From Zasmidium citrigriseum (Eukaryota > Ascomycota > Dothideomycetes > Mycosphaerellales > Mycosphaerellaceae): 64,000 nt of DNA. The DNA is taken from NCBI GenBank assembly GCA_002786025.1, contig NHNW01000031.1, forward strand, positions 310,001 through 374,000, written 5' to 3'. The position numbers and the translations under genes were made by a program. Positions 1-9,857 of the stretch are shown here, piece by piece. The notes beneath the pieces were generated by a model that did not search any database, had not been told where the DNA came from, and saw only the letters and a list, made by a program, of their open reading frames with translations. The stretch's first letter is position 1, and every line of letters begins with the position of its first letter.

Positions 1-2
1 AC

Positions 3-179
3 CGCATAGGTATCGGGGCTTTCGCTTGGAATAAAGGTGCCATTCGACTGTACGAGAAACTGGGCTTCACGCATGAGGCAAGGAAGCGGGATTTTTTCTG
101 GCATGATGGTGAGTATCATGATTTGATTGAGATGGCCATGTTGGAGGATGAGTGGCGGGAGAAGTATGATAAGAAGTAG
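3..179 (+). CDS. GNAT acetyltransferase, C-terminal fragment
   Basis: The window opens inside a gene; reading from base 3 gives 58 residues ending at a TAG at 177-179. The segment GAFAWNKGAIRLYEKLGFTH is the classic C-terminal part of the GCN5-related N-acetyltransferase fold: the N-x-x-A-x-x-L-Y-x-K-x-G-F signature that closes motif A/B around the acetyl-CoA pocket. GNAT enzymes move an acetyl group from acetyl-CoA to an amine; the substrate cannot be read from this fragment. The stop codon lies only 34 bases from the stop of the convergent CapA-like gene, so the two transcripts probably overlap at their 3' ends. The start and any introns lie outside the window. Confidence 0.8.
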   Translation, partial: RIGIGAFAWNKGAIRLYEKLGFTHEARKRDFFWHDGEYHDLIEMAMLEDEWREKYDKK

Positions 180-213
180 ATGATGGTAACTGGCCAGGAG
201 ATATATATTGGAT

Positions 214-1368
214 CTACGTGACTTTGATGATTACACGACCTTCCTCTTCGTCGTTGATCGCGTTCGTTCCGAAGTCCGCGCTCAGCTGTACGACTTTCTT
301 CCTCACCCAGTGCGAATCCGGCTCCTGAGGATGTAGCCTCCTCGCCATGAACCGATCGATCTTCGTCGGATAGAATTGAAGCCTTTTCGGCCTTGTCTTC
401 TTTCCATCATCAGTCTCCTCTACGATAATTCTGAAAACGCCACTCAGGTCGTTCCGGTACTCCTCCACCAAGGCATAATCATCGACAAAATCTCCACATC
501 CGTAAATGATCAGTGATCCCTTGTACACTTCCACTCCCTGAACATGATGTGACGAATGGCCATGCACGATGTCGATACCGCACTCGTCAATCATGAAATG
601 GGCAAGGTCTTGGATCTGCTGCGCCGGCTGCCATGCGTAATTCGGGCCCCAGTGGCAGGACCAAATCTTCAAAGCAGAGCTACTAGCTGTGGTCTTCTGA
701 ATTGAATCCCTGAGCCGCTGCTTCGTCTGTTGAGAGTAATCGATCAGGTGGAATGCAGGGACGCTTTGCCAATCTCGGGGATGATCAGATCCAGCCCATA
801 TGGAAATTTGATGCTCAAAGCCGGCTGCAGTCAGCAAGGCAGGCCTTCGAGCTTGTTCATCATCGTCTCCAGCACCAGCAAAGGCTATATCAGCTTCTCG
901 AACGGTCTTCACCGTCTCTCGAAGCCCGACTTCCGAGAAGTCCAGTGTATGGTTATTGGCAAGCCCAGCATAGTGGATGTTGGCCACTTTCAACGACTCG
1001 ATATTGGCAGGATGCATTCGATAATTGAAGACTTTGTCTGGCCATTTCTTCGCATTTGTGGTCACTGATGTTTCCAAATTGATGATGTTGAGGTCGCTTG
1101 ACTGCAACAGCGGTAGGGTGTCTCCCCATGGGGACTTGGAATCGTAATTGGCGAGCTTTGGGGTCGAGCTTCGAATGGAACGAACGATCGATTGCTCTTC
1201 TGGATTGTCAACATGCGTCGGGAGTAGTTGATCTATCAGCCGTCCAAGCATGACATCGCCCATAAAATTGATCGTCAGCGTTCTCCGAGCCATCGTGGTC
1301 AAAATCGGCACCGGCTCGTCGGCGAAGGTAATGGAGTTTGAGGCTGAATCGATGGTCTCTGAGCTCAT
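214..1368 (-). CDS. CapA-like metallophosphatase family protein
   Basis: Single exon of 384 residues. The family is the PGA_cap/CapA group, a calcineurin-like metallophosphatase fold named for bacterial poly-gamma-glutamate capsule genes; fungal members are common but their reaction is unknown. Visible family landmarks are FMGDVMLGRLID near residue 35 (first metal Asp), NLETSVT near 100, GLANNHTLDFSEVG near 135 (Asn-His metal ligands), SCHWGPNY near 238 and a late block HGHSSHHVQG followed by a GCGDFVDDY-type motif near 270-300. There is no signal peptide, so a cytosolic location is inferred. Length matches other fungal members. A palindromic CRE-type site lies 24 bases upstream of the ATG. 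It shares its orientation with the nuclease-like gene upstream of it. Confidence 0.8.
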   Translation of the reverse strand: MSSETIDSASNSITFADEPVPILTTMARRTLTINFMGDVMLGRLIDQLLPTHVDNPEEQSIVRSIRSSTPKLANYDSKSPWGDTLPLLQSSDLNIINLETSVTTNAKKWPDKVFNYRMHPANIESLKVANIHYAGLANNHTLDFSEVGLRETVKTVREADIAFAGAGDDDEQARRPALLTAAGFEHQISIWAGSDHPRDWQSVPAFHLIDYSQQTKQRLRDSIQKTTASSSALKIWSCHWGPNYAWQPAQQIQDLAHFMIDECGIDIVHGHSSHHVQGVEVYKGSLIIYGCGDFVDDYALVEEYRNDLSGVFRIIVEETDDGKKTRPKRLQFYPTKIDRFMARRLHPQEPDSHWVRKKVVQLSADFGTNAINDEEEGRVIIKVT

Positions 1369-1391
1369 GGAAGCTCCATGTCGGAAGAGGG

Positions 1392-1399
1392 TGACGTCA
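1392..1399. promoter_or_regulatory. CRE-type palindrome TGACGTCA
   Basis: A perfect 8-bp ATF/CREB site lies 24 bases upstream of the CapA-like start codon, in the 166-base gap to the next gene. In fungi such sites are bound by bZIP factors of the Atf1/Sko1 type in stress responses. Functional use is inferred from position only; an 8-mer can occur by chance. Confidence 0.4.
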
Positions 1400-1534
1400 G
1401 CTTGGCTGCTGTTGGTGCCTGTCTCATTGAGCCATTGGAATCAATATCTCAAACCCAGCTGCCAACAGAAGGGCATGGTTACCAGCCTTCTTATACTGCT
1501 TCCACGCAGAGCTCTTGAGAGAATGACCAGGTGA

Positions 1535-2724
1535 TCATCTTCCAGTCCACAAATTGACGTATGAGCGTAACTTCGTCAATAAACGGTTCATCGTATCCGG
1601 AATATCGAGGCGTATGGACTTCGAATCGCCCACTCCTTGTCCTCGTGCCAAGGCATATTTCAAATGCCATCCTTTAGCCAGAAACAACAGAAGCGTCATC
1701 ATCGTATAGGCGGCATCGTTGGAGGCGCTGTGCCAACCTTTGAGTCGTCCCTCGTGGACATGTCTTGGGCTTATGCCGACGGCTTGCGCGACCGCACTCA
1801 GACTGAACGCGGTTAAACGAGCGCCGGCGGTCTGCGCGACTCGGGCGAGGAAGTATGTGTCGAAGGCCGTCACTACCTCGATCCCCGTCTGATGAGGGTC
1901 CAGTAGGTCTAATTCCAGGCTTGGAGTATGTCGCAGCGCACGCAGGTCGCCCTCCAAGCTGTGACCAACAAGCGCAACCCGTCGCTTCCCGTTGGAGGAA
2001 AGTTTCAGAGACTTCAGTGCCTTGAGCACTTTCTCTTTGGCCTCCGGAGCGGTTAGTTGTTCACTCAGTCCGAATCGAGATCTATGCATCCTGCTGGATA
2101 GGTACGAAGCGTCCGAGACTACGATGTGGGCTGTGAAAGCAGTCAGGCACTGGTAGCGATCGTAAGTAGAGTTTCGTGAGACTTACTATGCTTCAAGCGA
2201 GAGATCCAGTTCTCTGCATGAGACCCAGGCAGACTCTTGCCCGATAATACGGCTTTGACATCCAATACAGATAGTCCAATTTCCACCACTTCCTGAATAA
2301 GACCACGTCGTTCAAACTCCGTGTCAATGGAGACCAGAGTGATGTCCTCCTTAAGAACAGCATTTAGCTTTGCAAAATCTCCAAAGAACTCCTCGCCCAG
2401 GATGTGGGTAATTTTATTTAGCGAATAAGGCTCCTTTGCATTTTGGCGACGACGACGACGAGGGCTCGGTGCCTCGACTGACTTGACTCCCTTGACAGAT
2501 TTCAGCAAGGCGACCCGTGCCAACTTCTTCAAGACAGGAAGTTGTGGTGGTCTTTCTCGCGCTGGGCCCCGAGAGAAACTACTCAATGTTGTTCTCCCTT
2601 GAACAAGTTCGCGTGTCGATGGAGATCGCTGTGCAGGTGTCGACGGACGGTCTGGGACATTCTTAGATGGACAGCGAAGGGTTGGCAAGTGTCTGGCAAA
2701 TACCTGAATCGATCGATGGCACAA
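1535..2724 (-). CDS. Gfd2/YDR514C-like DEDDh nuclease-domain protein
   Basis: Two exons, 2187-2724 and 1535-2130, joined across a 56-nt intron (2131-2186, GTAAGT...CAG) in frame. The protein is about 377 residues. The first ~115 residues are basic and low complexity, with a run of six arginines. The rest is an RNase H-like exonuclease fold of the DEDDh class: VSIDTEFERR gives the D-x-E pair, VGHSLEGDLRAL the second Asp, and WHSASNDAAYT the His and final Asp. This pattern matches the C-terminal domain of yeast Gfd2/YDR514C. All acidic positions are present, so nuclease activity is plausible but substrate unknown. The N-terminus is uncertain: the ATG at 2724 is the first usable one, but an upstream exon within 2725-3040 cannot be excluded. 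Confidence 0.65.
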
Positions 2725-3348
2725 ACTTTGGTAGGTCCAGGCTGGACGCAGGAACTGTACGTCTCACCGAAATGCCGGGAGTAAGTAGGGGCTGGGCGGT
2801 GACCACGGCATCGAGGCTTGCCTGTTTTTTGGCATGTTGCAGCGCCTTCCTGGTGGGCCTGGTGGGCAATCTCATCTCCTCCACAAACGAATAATGAAGG
2901 CTTCCATAACCGCCTCGATGCTTCCGGTGATGACTTTGACCGGACTGATATTCGATGTCGAGAGCAAAGAGCAAAAACTTGGGAAGGTGAAGTCTGGGGA
3001 AGGAGGCGGCGCGTGGAGAGGTCAAAAGTGGTGGAAGTCAAGGGAGTTCGATGCTCAAAAAAGGGTACTTTCTATGGGTTCGGCTTCGACTGGAACGATC
3101 ACGACTCTTTGTGCTATCGGAATATCCATTGGCATACCAACATCACTCTGAGGCGAGAGCATGAGATGTCTTGAAGCCACGACTAATGGCGGGTTGTCTT
3201 TAAGTGGATCTAAAGTTTGAACTCAATCTGAGCCTTCGATCTGGGAGCCGAGTCTTGACTACCTTCACTCCACCCAAACAAAGCGCCCTCTGTAGAGTCG
3301 ACAAGATGCTGTCTCTCTTCCTCACTCACACCACACACTACCTCTGTA
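2725..3348. other. Divergent intergenic region
   Basis: About 620 bases between the divergently transcribed nuclease-like gene and the short-chain dehydrogenase. Open frames here lack any family pattern. It probably serves as a shared promoter; part of it may be unrecognised 5' exon of the minus-strand gene. Confidence 0.35.
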
Positions 3349-4189
3349 ATGCAACCCTGGGCGCTGGTTAGTCCAGCATCGCGTGGCATTGGCCTCGAAC
3401 TCGCCCGCCGACTGCTCCAAACATCCACGGTGCCTGTCGTAGCGACTGCTCGAAAGGATCTCGATCAGACCAAGGAGAATGTGCTCTCCGAACTTCAAGG
3501 CATCAAGGAGGACAGACTGCATGTCGTCAAGCTAGATGTACTTGGTGAAATTATTCGACCTCCAACAATCGATTAATGGCCACTGACCATTGGCAGAGGA
3601 GGACACTGTGGCCGAAGCCGCGAAGGAGGTGTCGTCCCTCTTCCCAGACAAGGAATCGTATCTTCGACTATCCCTCTGCATACCCGGACTACTCTTCCCC
3701 GAGAAAGCGCCCTCGCAGATCGATTACGAAAAGGCCCTCCTCACATTCCGCACGAACACGCTCGGCCCAATGCTCCTCATGAAGCACTTCTCGCCTCTTC
3801 TGCCCCGCAAAGCTACAAAAGTTGAAGAGGCTGAAGGCATGCCAAAGAGTGCGGTCTGGGCGATGATGTCCGCCCGAGTGGGTTCAATTAGTGACAATCG
3901 TATGGGAGGGTGGTACAGCTATCGGAGCTCGAAGGCGGGAGTCACTCAGCTCGCGAAGTCTTTCGACAACTACCTGCGGCCCAGTGCTGGAGACAATGCC
4001 ATGAGTATTGCCATGCATCCCGGTACCGTCAAGACAAACTTGAGCAAAGAGTTCTGGGGAACCGTGAAAGAGGAGAAGCTGTTCAGTCCGGAATTTGCAG
4101 CGGAGAAGTTGATGGAAGTCGTCAATAGCCGCACGATGGATGACAGAGGGAAGTGCTGGGATTGGAAGGGAGAAGAAGTTCCACCGTGA
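3349..4189 (+). CDS. Short-chain dehydrogenase/reductase
   Basis: Two exons, 3349-3544 and 3597-4189, with a 52-nt intron (GTGAAA...CAG); the splice restores LDVLEEDTVAEAA across the junction. The product has 262 residues, normal for a classical SDR. A nucleotide-binding glycine motif (SPASRGIG, residues ~8-15) sits at the N-terminus. The catalytic region shows Ser in MSARVGSISDN near 170 and the Y-x-x-x-K motif in YRSSKAG near 185, followed by MHPGTVKT. The layout resembles the CsgA/C-factor-like SDRs that reduce small carbonyls with NAD(P)H in the cytosol. The usual NNAG motif is replaced by a CIPG segment, so cofactor or substrate may differ from well-studied members. Substrate unknown. 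Confidence 0.85.
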
Positions 4190-4224
4190 TAACATAATGT
4201 CATATCAGAGAGGCTTGATCGGCT

Positions 4225-4536
4225 CTATTTGTTCAACTCCTCCGCTCGCTTCTTGAGCTCCTCTTTGCTGGCTGGCTCGGGGAGGTTCTCTGCCATGACC
4301 TGGACAAGTCAGCAGCTGTTGCATAGTTGAGGGATTGGACGAAATCTCACTGGGCCAGGGTTTGCCTTGTGATGCTCTGTCGATGCCACGTTTCCAGTCC
4401 TCTCTGCCTTGGCCTGCTCTGCCTCCTTTGCGCCATCGGCCAGCTTCTGCTTCATCTCTGCCCTCGGTTAGCCAAGTCACACCGACATGCAAGCCCACAA
4501 CTTGCCTTGATCCTTATCTCCTGGAACGATAGGCAT
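4225..4536 (-). CDS. Small hypothetical protein, three exons
   Basis: A 70-residue protein assembled from 4506-4536, 4351-4457 and 4225-4299. The first intron (48 nt) begins with GCAAGT, so it would be a GC-AG intron; the second (51 nt) is GTGAGA...CAG. Each junction keeps the frame and yields a hydrophilic, Lys/Glu/Ala-rich chain beginning MPIVPGDKDQE and ending KKRAEELNK, probably helical. No domain is recognised and no signal peptide or membrane segment is present. It lies 19 bases downstream of another tiny minus-strand gene; phases do not allow the two to be joined. The model rests on frame continuity and splice signals only. Confidence 0.5.
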
Positions 4537-4555
4537 GGCTGCAAGTATGTATCTT

Positions 4556-4765
4556 CTACTTGAGCTGGGCGGCGCTGACTACTTCTCGTAGCTTCTGATC
4601 GTACGCCGACTCTTGCACTTGCGGAGGAGCTCGGTCTGTCGAAGAAGATTCGCTCAAGAGCTTCTCAAAGTCCGGTTTCTGGGCGAGATATTCGTTGATG
4701 GCTTCAAGTTCCTTCTTGGATGGTCCTTCGACTTTGGAAGAGTTGTTCGACTGCTTGGGTGGCAT
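4556..4765 (-). CDS. Small hypothetical protein
   Basis: Single open frame of 69 residues starting at the ATG at 4765 (an in-frame ATG 24 bases further up at 4789 would add eight residues). It is rich in Ser, Lys and Glu with no cysteine pattern, membrane segment or known motif. It ends at 4556, just upstream of the three-exon small gene on the same strand. Coding status is supported only by the open frame and position. Confidence 0.35.
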   Translation of the reverse strand: MPPKQSNNSSKVEGPSKKELEAINEYLAQKPDFEKLLSESSSTDRAPPQVQESAYDQKLREVVSAAQLK

Positions 4766-4789
4766 TGTTCCAAGTTTCGACGCAGGCAA

Positions 4790-5441
4790 CTGCTTTCATG
4801 CCCATCTGAGGAGCGCGTCATCGCTAGTGGGGCAAGGACGGTTCGCATGACAGGGATCGGGGATTTCGCACGTGAGCATGTGGGGTGCTCTTGCCCCCCT
4901 GCTCAGGGCGTTCCCATGCTACATCTTCAGCTCTGCGTTGGCAGCGAGAGTCTTGAGGAAGATCTCAATCGACGCAGGACATGATAGGCGACGGCACATG
5001 GAATAAGCGACGATACAAGCGATGTTACGCAAGAGATGCATGGTCTCGTGGAGTTCAAGTACCTCACCAAGCCGAAGTCTCATTGTCTAGTCGCTTCATC
5101 GCCTCCACGCCACATATTCGGCCTAGGACACGAACAAACATCCCACCCGTGAAACGTCGACAAATGGGGGACTGGATCTGAGCACACCTTCGCAAACGAT
5201 GGAACGGTTTAGAGAAAGAAGGAAGAAGCAACTCCCCGGGGACAGATTTGATTGACAAGCTAATGAGCGTCTCGAAACATGCACTCCTCCTATAACTTCC
5301 ACTCAACTCTGACTACACAACAAGTCTCCTCCTCTCCATGATCTCGACCACCGCTTGCAATCATTGTCGAACGGGGATGTGCGAACGTTGACCATGCATC
5401 CATTCCCACGTTCATGCCGGTGGGCACATGTGTTGGCGTAT
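4790..5441. other. Intergenic, no gene seen
   Basis: About 650 bases upstream of the tiny minus-strand genes and downstream of the metallothionein-like gene. Short open frames on both strands show no family pattern. Confidence 0.4.
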
Positions 5442-5588
5442 TTACTTCTGTACAGGACATGCTCGGTCAGCAAACGATCAAAAAGAACGATAGCCCGGAT
5501 GGACAGCAAGGGTAGCGTGAAGACTTACGCAGCCGCAGCCGCTGGTGCACTGCTCGTGAGAGTGGCTGTTGCAGTTGCAGGGACCCAT
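5442..5588 (-). CDS. Metallothionein-like micro-protein
   Basis: Two exons, 5529-5588 (60 nt) and 5442-5447 (six nt: one Lys codon and TAA), split by an 81-nt intron (GTAAGT...TACAG). The product is only 21 residues and begins MGPCNCNSHSHEQC, then a C-x3-C-x-C block and a terminal Lys. Five cysteines in C-x-C style spacing plus two histidines are what fungal copper metallothioneins look like; the Neurospora and Magnaporthe proteins are of similar size (22-26 residues) with C-x-C repeats. Expected role: cytosolic Cu(I)/Zn chelation and thiol buffering. The leader just upstream is CCA/CAA-rich as in highly expressed fungal genes. One cysteine fewer than typical is odd; a longer product by a different acceptor is possible. 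Confidence 0.6.
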
Positions 5589-5718
5589 TGTGATGGTTTG
5601 GTGGTGGTGGGTTGGTGTGGTGATTGGTGTTGTTGTTTTGGAAAAAGCTTTGGTTTCGAAGGACCTTGATGGACTGTCTGGATCGGAAAGGAAGGAGAAT
5701 GGACGAAGAAGGGGGAAG

Positions 5719-5724
5719 ATATAT
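5719..5724 (-). promoter_or_regulatory. Possible TATA box of the metallothionein-like gene
   Basis: ATATAT about 130 bases upstream of the ATG on the minus strand, with an A/C-rich leader in between. Position would allow a leader of about 100 nt. Sequence match only. Confidence 0.3.
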
Positions 5725-6258
5725 GCGTCGAGACAGCTCCCCGGTCACGGCCTCGCCCACTCAGATGAGCGTGGAATGCAGCCACGTAAAGCCAACGCAG
5801 CTCTAGGTTCTTGACTATGCCGTACGACTTGTTCAATCAGCGAATCCCAGGTGACTGCAATCCCACGTCTTGTGGGCTGCATCCATCTTGAACAGCTCAG
5901 TGAGGTGGACAACGGCCCGCTACTCGTGATGCTGGCTTAGATAGGTGGGTGGGTGAGAGTGGGATTGGTGGGAGCTTCGGAGGATGACTGCAGCTAAGAG
6001 CTGTCCTTGCAGAACTTGGTCACGACTACCAGCACACCCAACACTTCACGCGTTACGGGCGGATAAGCCTGCCATTGGACGATCGGGCTGGCTCAGACCC
6101 CAGAAGGGTCCAAGATGCGCTGATCAGATGCTCGAGCACAACTCACACATACAACACCGCCGCCTCACTTCCAGACATTGGTAGGGTGACATGTCATCTA
6201 ACCGAGACATGTGCAAACGTGATGGCTCCCAGTTACGAGATCACGGGGCCTCTGGATC
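5725..6258. other. Intergenic, no gene seen
   Basis: Region between the metallothionein-like promoter and the 3' end of the aldehyde dehydrogenase gene. No supported coding frame or RNA gene. Confidence 0.4.
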
Positions 6259-8209
6259 TCAGAATCCGGCCAGTTTCCGGATGCCTTGCCACCGCCGTCC
6301 AAGGCTTTCCCCATAGCCTAGCTCAACGACACCCCGTGCTACATGCCACGCATCCGCCCTCATTGGGTAATCCAAATTAGCCGGGATAGCCGTTTTGATA
6401 ACTGACGGCCACTTGTCGGAACAGACTGATTTGGCATTGCAAAGACCTCGTAGGCCTTCTTGCCCTGCGAATCGTCCATAGCCCGACCCGGCCACGCCAC
6501 CAAATGGGAGCTGGACAACGTAATAGGCCTGCGAACGAGCTTTGTTAGCATAGCTGTTTCAAAGAGCTCGGGAGATCCTCGGTCACGAGCACTCACAGCA
6601 AAGTCATTCACCGCCACCATGCCTGCTTTTACGGACTCTGTCACGTGCTGCAAGTTTGAACAAGCACCCGATGAGGAAGTTGGACCAAACACACTGCAAC
6701 CCAGTCCATATGCCGTGCTGTTCGTGATGTTGACAACGTCGTTGATATCTTCCGCCCGTATCATGACACATACTGGGGCAAAAAGTTCCTCCTGTGCGAT
6801 TCTCATTTGGGGTGTTACGTCCACGATGAGAGTGGGAGTGAAGTAATGCCCCAGCGGATAACGTTGATGGCGGAAGCGGTGTCCGCCCACCAGTAAGCGC
6901 GCTCCTTGCGCCGTTGCCTCCGCGATCAATAGCTCCAGCCGCTCGAATGACGCGGGAGAGATCAAAGCGCCGACATCGATGGCAGATCCTTCGTCCTTGT
7001 TTTCGGGGTCTAGGTCATCCCCCAGCCGTAGCGCCCTGATGCGCGGTTCTAGCATTCTGATGAGGACGTCGTATGCCTCAGGCATGGCAATGATACGTTC
7101 GATACCAACGCAATTCTGTCCTCCTGACTGAAACACTCCTCTCATGATGATGCTTGCGATGCGTTCCATCTCCGACTTCGACATGACGCGTCCGCTGGGC
7201 TCGTCGAGAACGATGGCAGGATCTTTTCCTCCAAGTTCCACGCATAGAGGCGTCAAGGCCTTCGACGCGCTTTTTGCGACTTCATGGGCGACCGGCCGAC
7301 TTCCGATGAAGGTGAGATGGCTAATACCAGGATGCGACGTAAAGTAATCGGCGGTTTGAGGCCAACAGGAGAAGGCGTGGACGATGTTGGGGTCAGAGCC
7401 ACAAGCAGAGAGCGCGTTTCGGACGATCGTAACGAAGTATGCCGACGACCAGGCCGTGGATTCACTGTTCTTGACGACGACGGCGTTACCTGAGAAGATG
7501 GCGCTGATGATGGGCCCGAGCAGATTGTGAAAGGGGTAACTAAGGGAACTGTCAGCGAGTACTCCACGGTCGAACGAATGTACGCAGCGACGAGGACTTA
7601 CTTCCAGCTCACACAGGCGGCGACAACACCCAAGGGCTCATAACGCACTTCATTGCGCTTGTAGAACATGAGCAAGTTGGTTGGCCGTCGGTCGGGGACC
7701 AGAGCCTTCTCGCCATGGTCAATGGTCCACTTGAGCTTCTCAACCGTCACCAAGACCTCTCCAAACAAAGCGTCCGTACGCGTCTTTCCACTATCCAGGC
7801 ATGCTGCACGAATTATCTGGTCCTGATTATCGAGGATGAACTTCAATATAGTCTTTAAGACTCGTCTCCGTTGGGCAAAAGTCGATTTCTTCCATTGTTG
7901 CTGGGCTACGGCAGCCTTTGCAATGGTACGGTCGATTCGGTCAGGCGTGGAGGGATTGACAAGTCCCAGATAGTGGCCAGTGGCGGGTGCGTAGCATTGT
8001 ATAGCGGTCGAACCTGGCACCTTGATGGACGGCTTATCCAGCTCCTTTCCACGCCAACCGGGCGCGCACTGCTCGGGGGCCGGCGTAGAAAATTCGACGG
8101 CCCTCTCAGGATCTGGGCGGACGACGAGATAGCATATCCAGGCAAGAGCGAGGCAGCTCACCGTCGCAATGATTTTTGCGTCCAGCATCACGCGATCCAA
8201 CGCGTACAT
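6259..8209 (-). CDS. MSC7: Membrane-anchored aldehyde dehydrogenase, Msc7 type
   Basis: Three exons: 7602-8209, 6597-7539 and 6259-6528, with introns of 62 and 68 nt. The total is 606 residues. An N-terminal hydrophobic stretch (about residues 12-30) suggests a membrane anchor. The aldehyde dehydrogenase fold follows: substrate/NAD region with NYPFHNLLGP across the first splice, TFIGSRPVAHEV, the general-base motif ELGGKDPAIV, and the catalytic Cys in GGQNCVGIERI. The last exon supplies LPFGGVAGSGYGRF. This extended, anchored form matches yeast Msc7 (YHR039C), found at the ER and linked to meiotic sister-chromatid recombination; the physiological aldehyde is not established. The last intron must be spliced; reading through it gives an unrelated C-terminus. 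Confidence 0.88.
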
Positions 8210-8621
8210 TGGCCTCCTCTCCTCAAGGTAACGTGACCTGCAGAGAGAAGTTCAGCTGACAAAGATCGTGCCCAAGTTTCAGACGAAAAGATGGTCTGTG
8301 GGCTGATCTGTGCACGGCGCTTCGTCCATCGTCCGACTTGATCCGCTCAATTGCTTGCATTCAAGTTGTGTTCATGTTGACTATGCCTCTCAGGGCTTTA
8401 GCCTCTCGTTCGACTGAGATTATGATGGCCAAGGAAAGGACCGCAGTATCGATAAGATCTCGCGAGATGGAAGGAACCTCCGGCAATTGGTCTAGGCTCG
8501 GCAATGGAAGGAACAACCCTGCGTCATCGCGGGGCTCTCCAGGAAAACGGAGAGCTCGTTGTCAGCGACTTCACCTCTCTAGAAATCATTAACTATACAT
8601 CAAGATTTACTAGCCAAGCAT
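8210..8621. other. Divergent promoter region
   Basis: About 410 bases between the divergent aldehyde dehydrogenase and peroxiredoxin genes, both linked to detoxification. No coding frame is supported. Confidence 0.4.
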
Positions 8622-8627
8622 TATATA
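8622..8627 (+). promoter_or_regulatory. TATA box candidate of the peroxiredoxin gene
   Basis: TATATA 38 bases upstream of the peroxiredoxin ATG. The short distance implies a very short leader if it is used. Sequence match only. Confidence 0.35.
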
Positions 8628-8664
8628 CTGAGTTCCTCGTTCCATTGACCTCCTTATTTGAACC

Positions 8665-9402
8665 ATGAGCAAGCCATTGAAAGTCGGGGACAAGTTCCCA
8701 GAGGTGAGCATCGTCACAGATAACAAGATGATCGATCAACTGATGTTCATGCTACTCTAGGGTGTCAAGTTTGAATGGGTAAGTTGCAGAGTTCTCCTAT
8801 AGCGAGATCAGTTGTTGACGAGGATGCACAGGCTCCCATCACCGATCCAGACCCAACAGCTTGCGGCATCCCTCAAACGTTTGACGCCTCGAAAGAGTTC
8901 GCTGGCAAGAAGGTCGTGCTGGTCTCCGTCCCAGGTGCCTTCACTCCAGGTTGCCAAGCTTACCACATTCCTCCTTACTTCTCGAACCTCGATAAGCTCC
9001 TCCAGAAGGGCGTCGATCTGGTCGTTGTCATTGCCAGCAACGATGCCTGGGTCATGGCTGCTTGGGGCAAAGTCAATGGAGCAAAAGAGGACTCCAAGAT
9101 TCGCTTCATGAGTGGTGAGTGCAGCATCCGTTGAATGCTGTCATGAGACGGGATGGAGTGTTGTCTGATACCGCAATTGCAGATACCAAGTCTTTCTTCA
9201 GCAAGAACCACGGCTGGGACGCTGGCATGGGTGATCGTAATGGCCGCTGGGTCATGGTCATTGAGAAGGATGGTACTGTCTCTGTCGCTGATGCAGAGGA
9301 AGGACCCGGCAAGGTTACCGTACGTGTGAACAAGCCTTCCATCGGACTGGACTAATCACATCACAGGTGTCTGGCGCCGAGTCTGTCCTGTCCAAGCTTT
9401 AG
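8665..9402 (+). CDS. Peroxiredoxin of the PMP20/Asp f 3 (Prx5) type
   Basis: Five exons: 8665-8703, 8761-8778, 8832-9114, 9183-9319 and 9367-9402; introns of 57, 53, 68 and 47 nt all join in frame to 170 residues. The product opens MSKPLKVGDKFPEGVKFEWA and carries the redox motif PGAFTPGCQAYH near residues 55-66 with the peroxidatic Cys. This subfamily reduces H2O2 and alkyl hydroperoxides using thioredoxin or glutathione; members are cytosolic or peroxisomal. The C-terminus is SKL-like in composition: it ends S-K-L exactly, a type 1 peroxisomal targeting signal, so peroxisomal import is likely. The second exon is only 18 nt. It faces the aldehyde dehydrogenase gene across a shared promoter. 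Confidence 0.93.
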
Positions 9403-9857
9403 ACAACTTTCCTCCAAAAGGACCATACAATAGAACGATGAAGATCTACCAATACCTGGATTCTCCCTATTCGAACTTTCGAGGCGCTGATTGACCATTG
9501 CATTTTCAACTTTCGTGCTCGTTTCGGCTTCTCTACCGTTAAGCCTGCCGTCAGAATGTAACAAAGTAAAGAATCTCAGTAACAAATAATCCCTCCCTGA
9601 AAGCAGAGACAATGCTCACCAGTAGCTACTTTGTAGGTGGAAATTTCTGCGTGGAACCGAGACTGGAGGTTCTTGATCTGCCTGGAAATAGCAGGACAAA
9701 GATGAGAAAGGACCAGAATCCGGTACTTTTCTCTCTCCAGCCAACCAATACTTGGACCATCATTAGCAAACAATCGCAGTGATTGTATTTAGTCTGGGCT
9801 GCACCTCCAATTCGGATCATCTACAGCGCGCACATTACAGCCCGTCAAACAAGGAAA
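9403..9857. other. Intergenic, no gene seen
   Basis: 3' flank of the peroxiredoxin gene and promoter of the next gene. No supported coding frame. Confidence 0.4.

Noticed and set aside
4556..4789. Joining the 69-residue frame to the three-exon gene as one gene
   Set aside because: No GT donor in the needed phase connects to the acceptor before 4536, so they are kept as separate genes.
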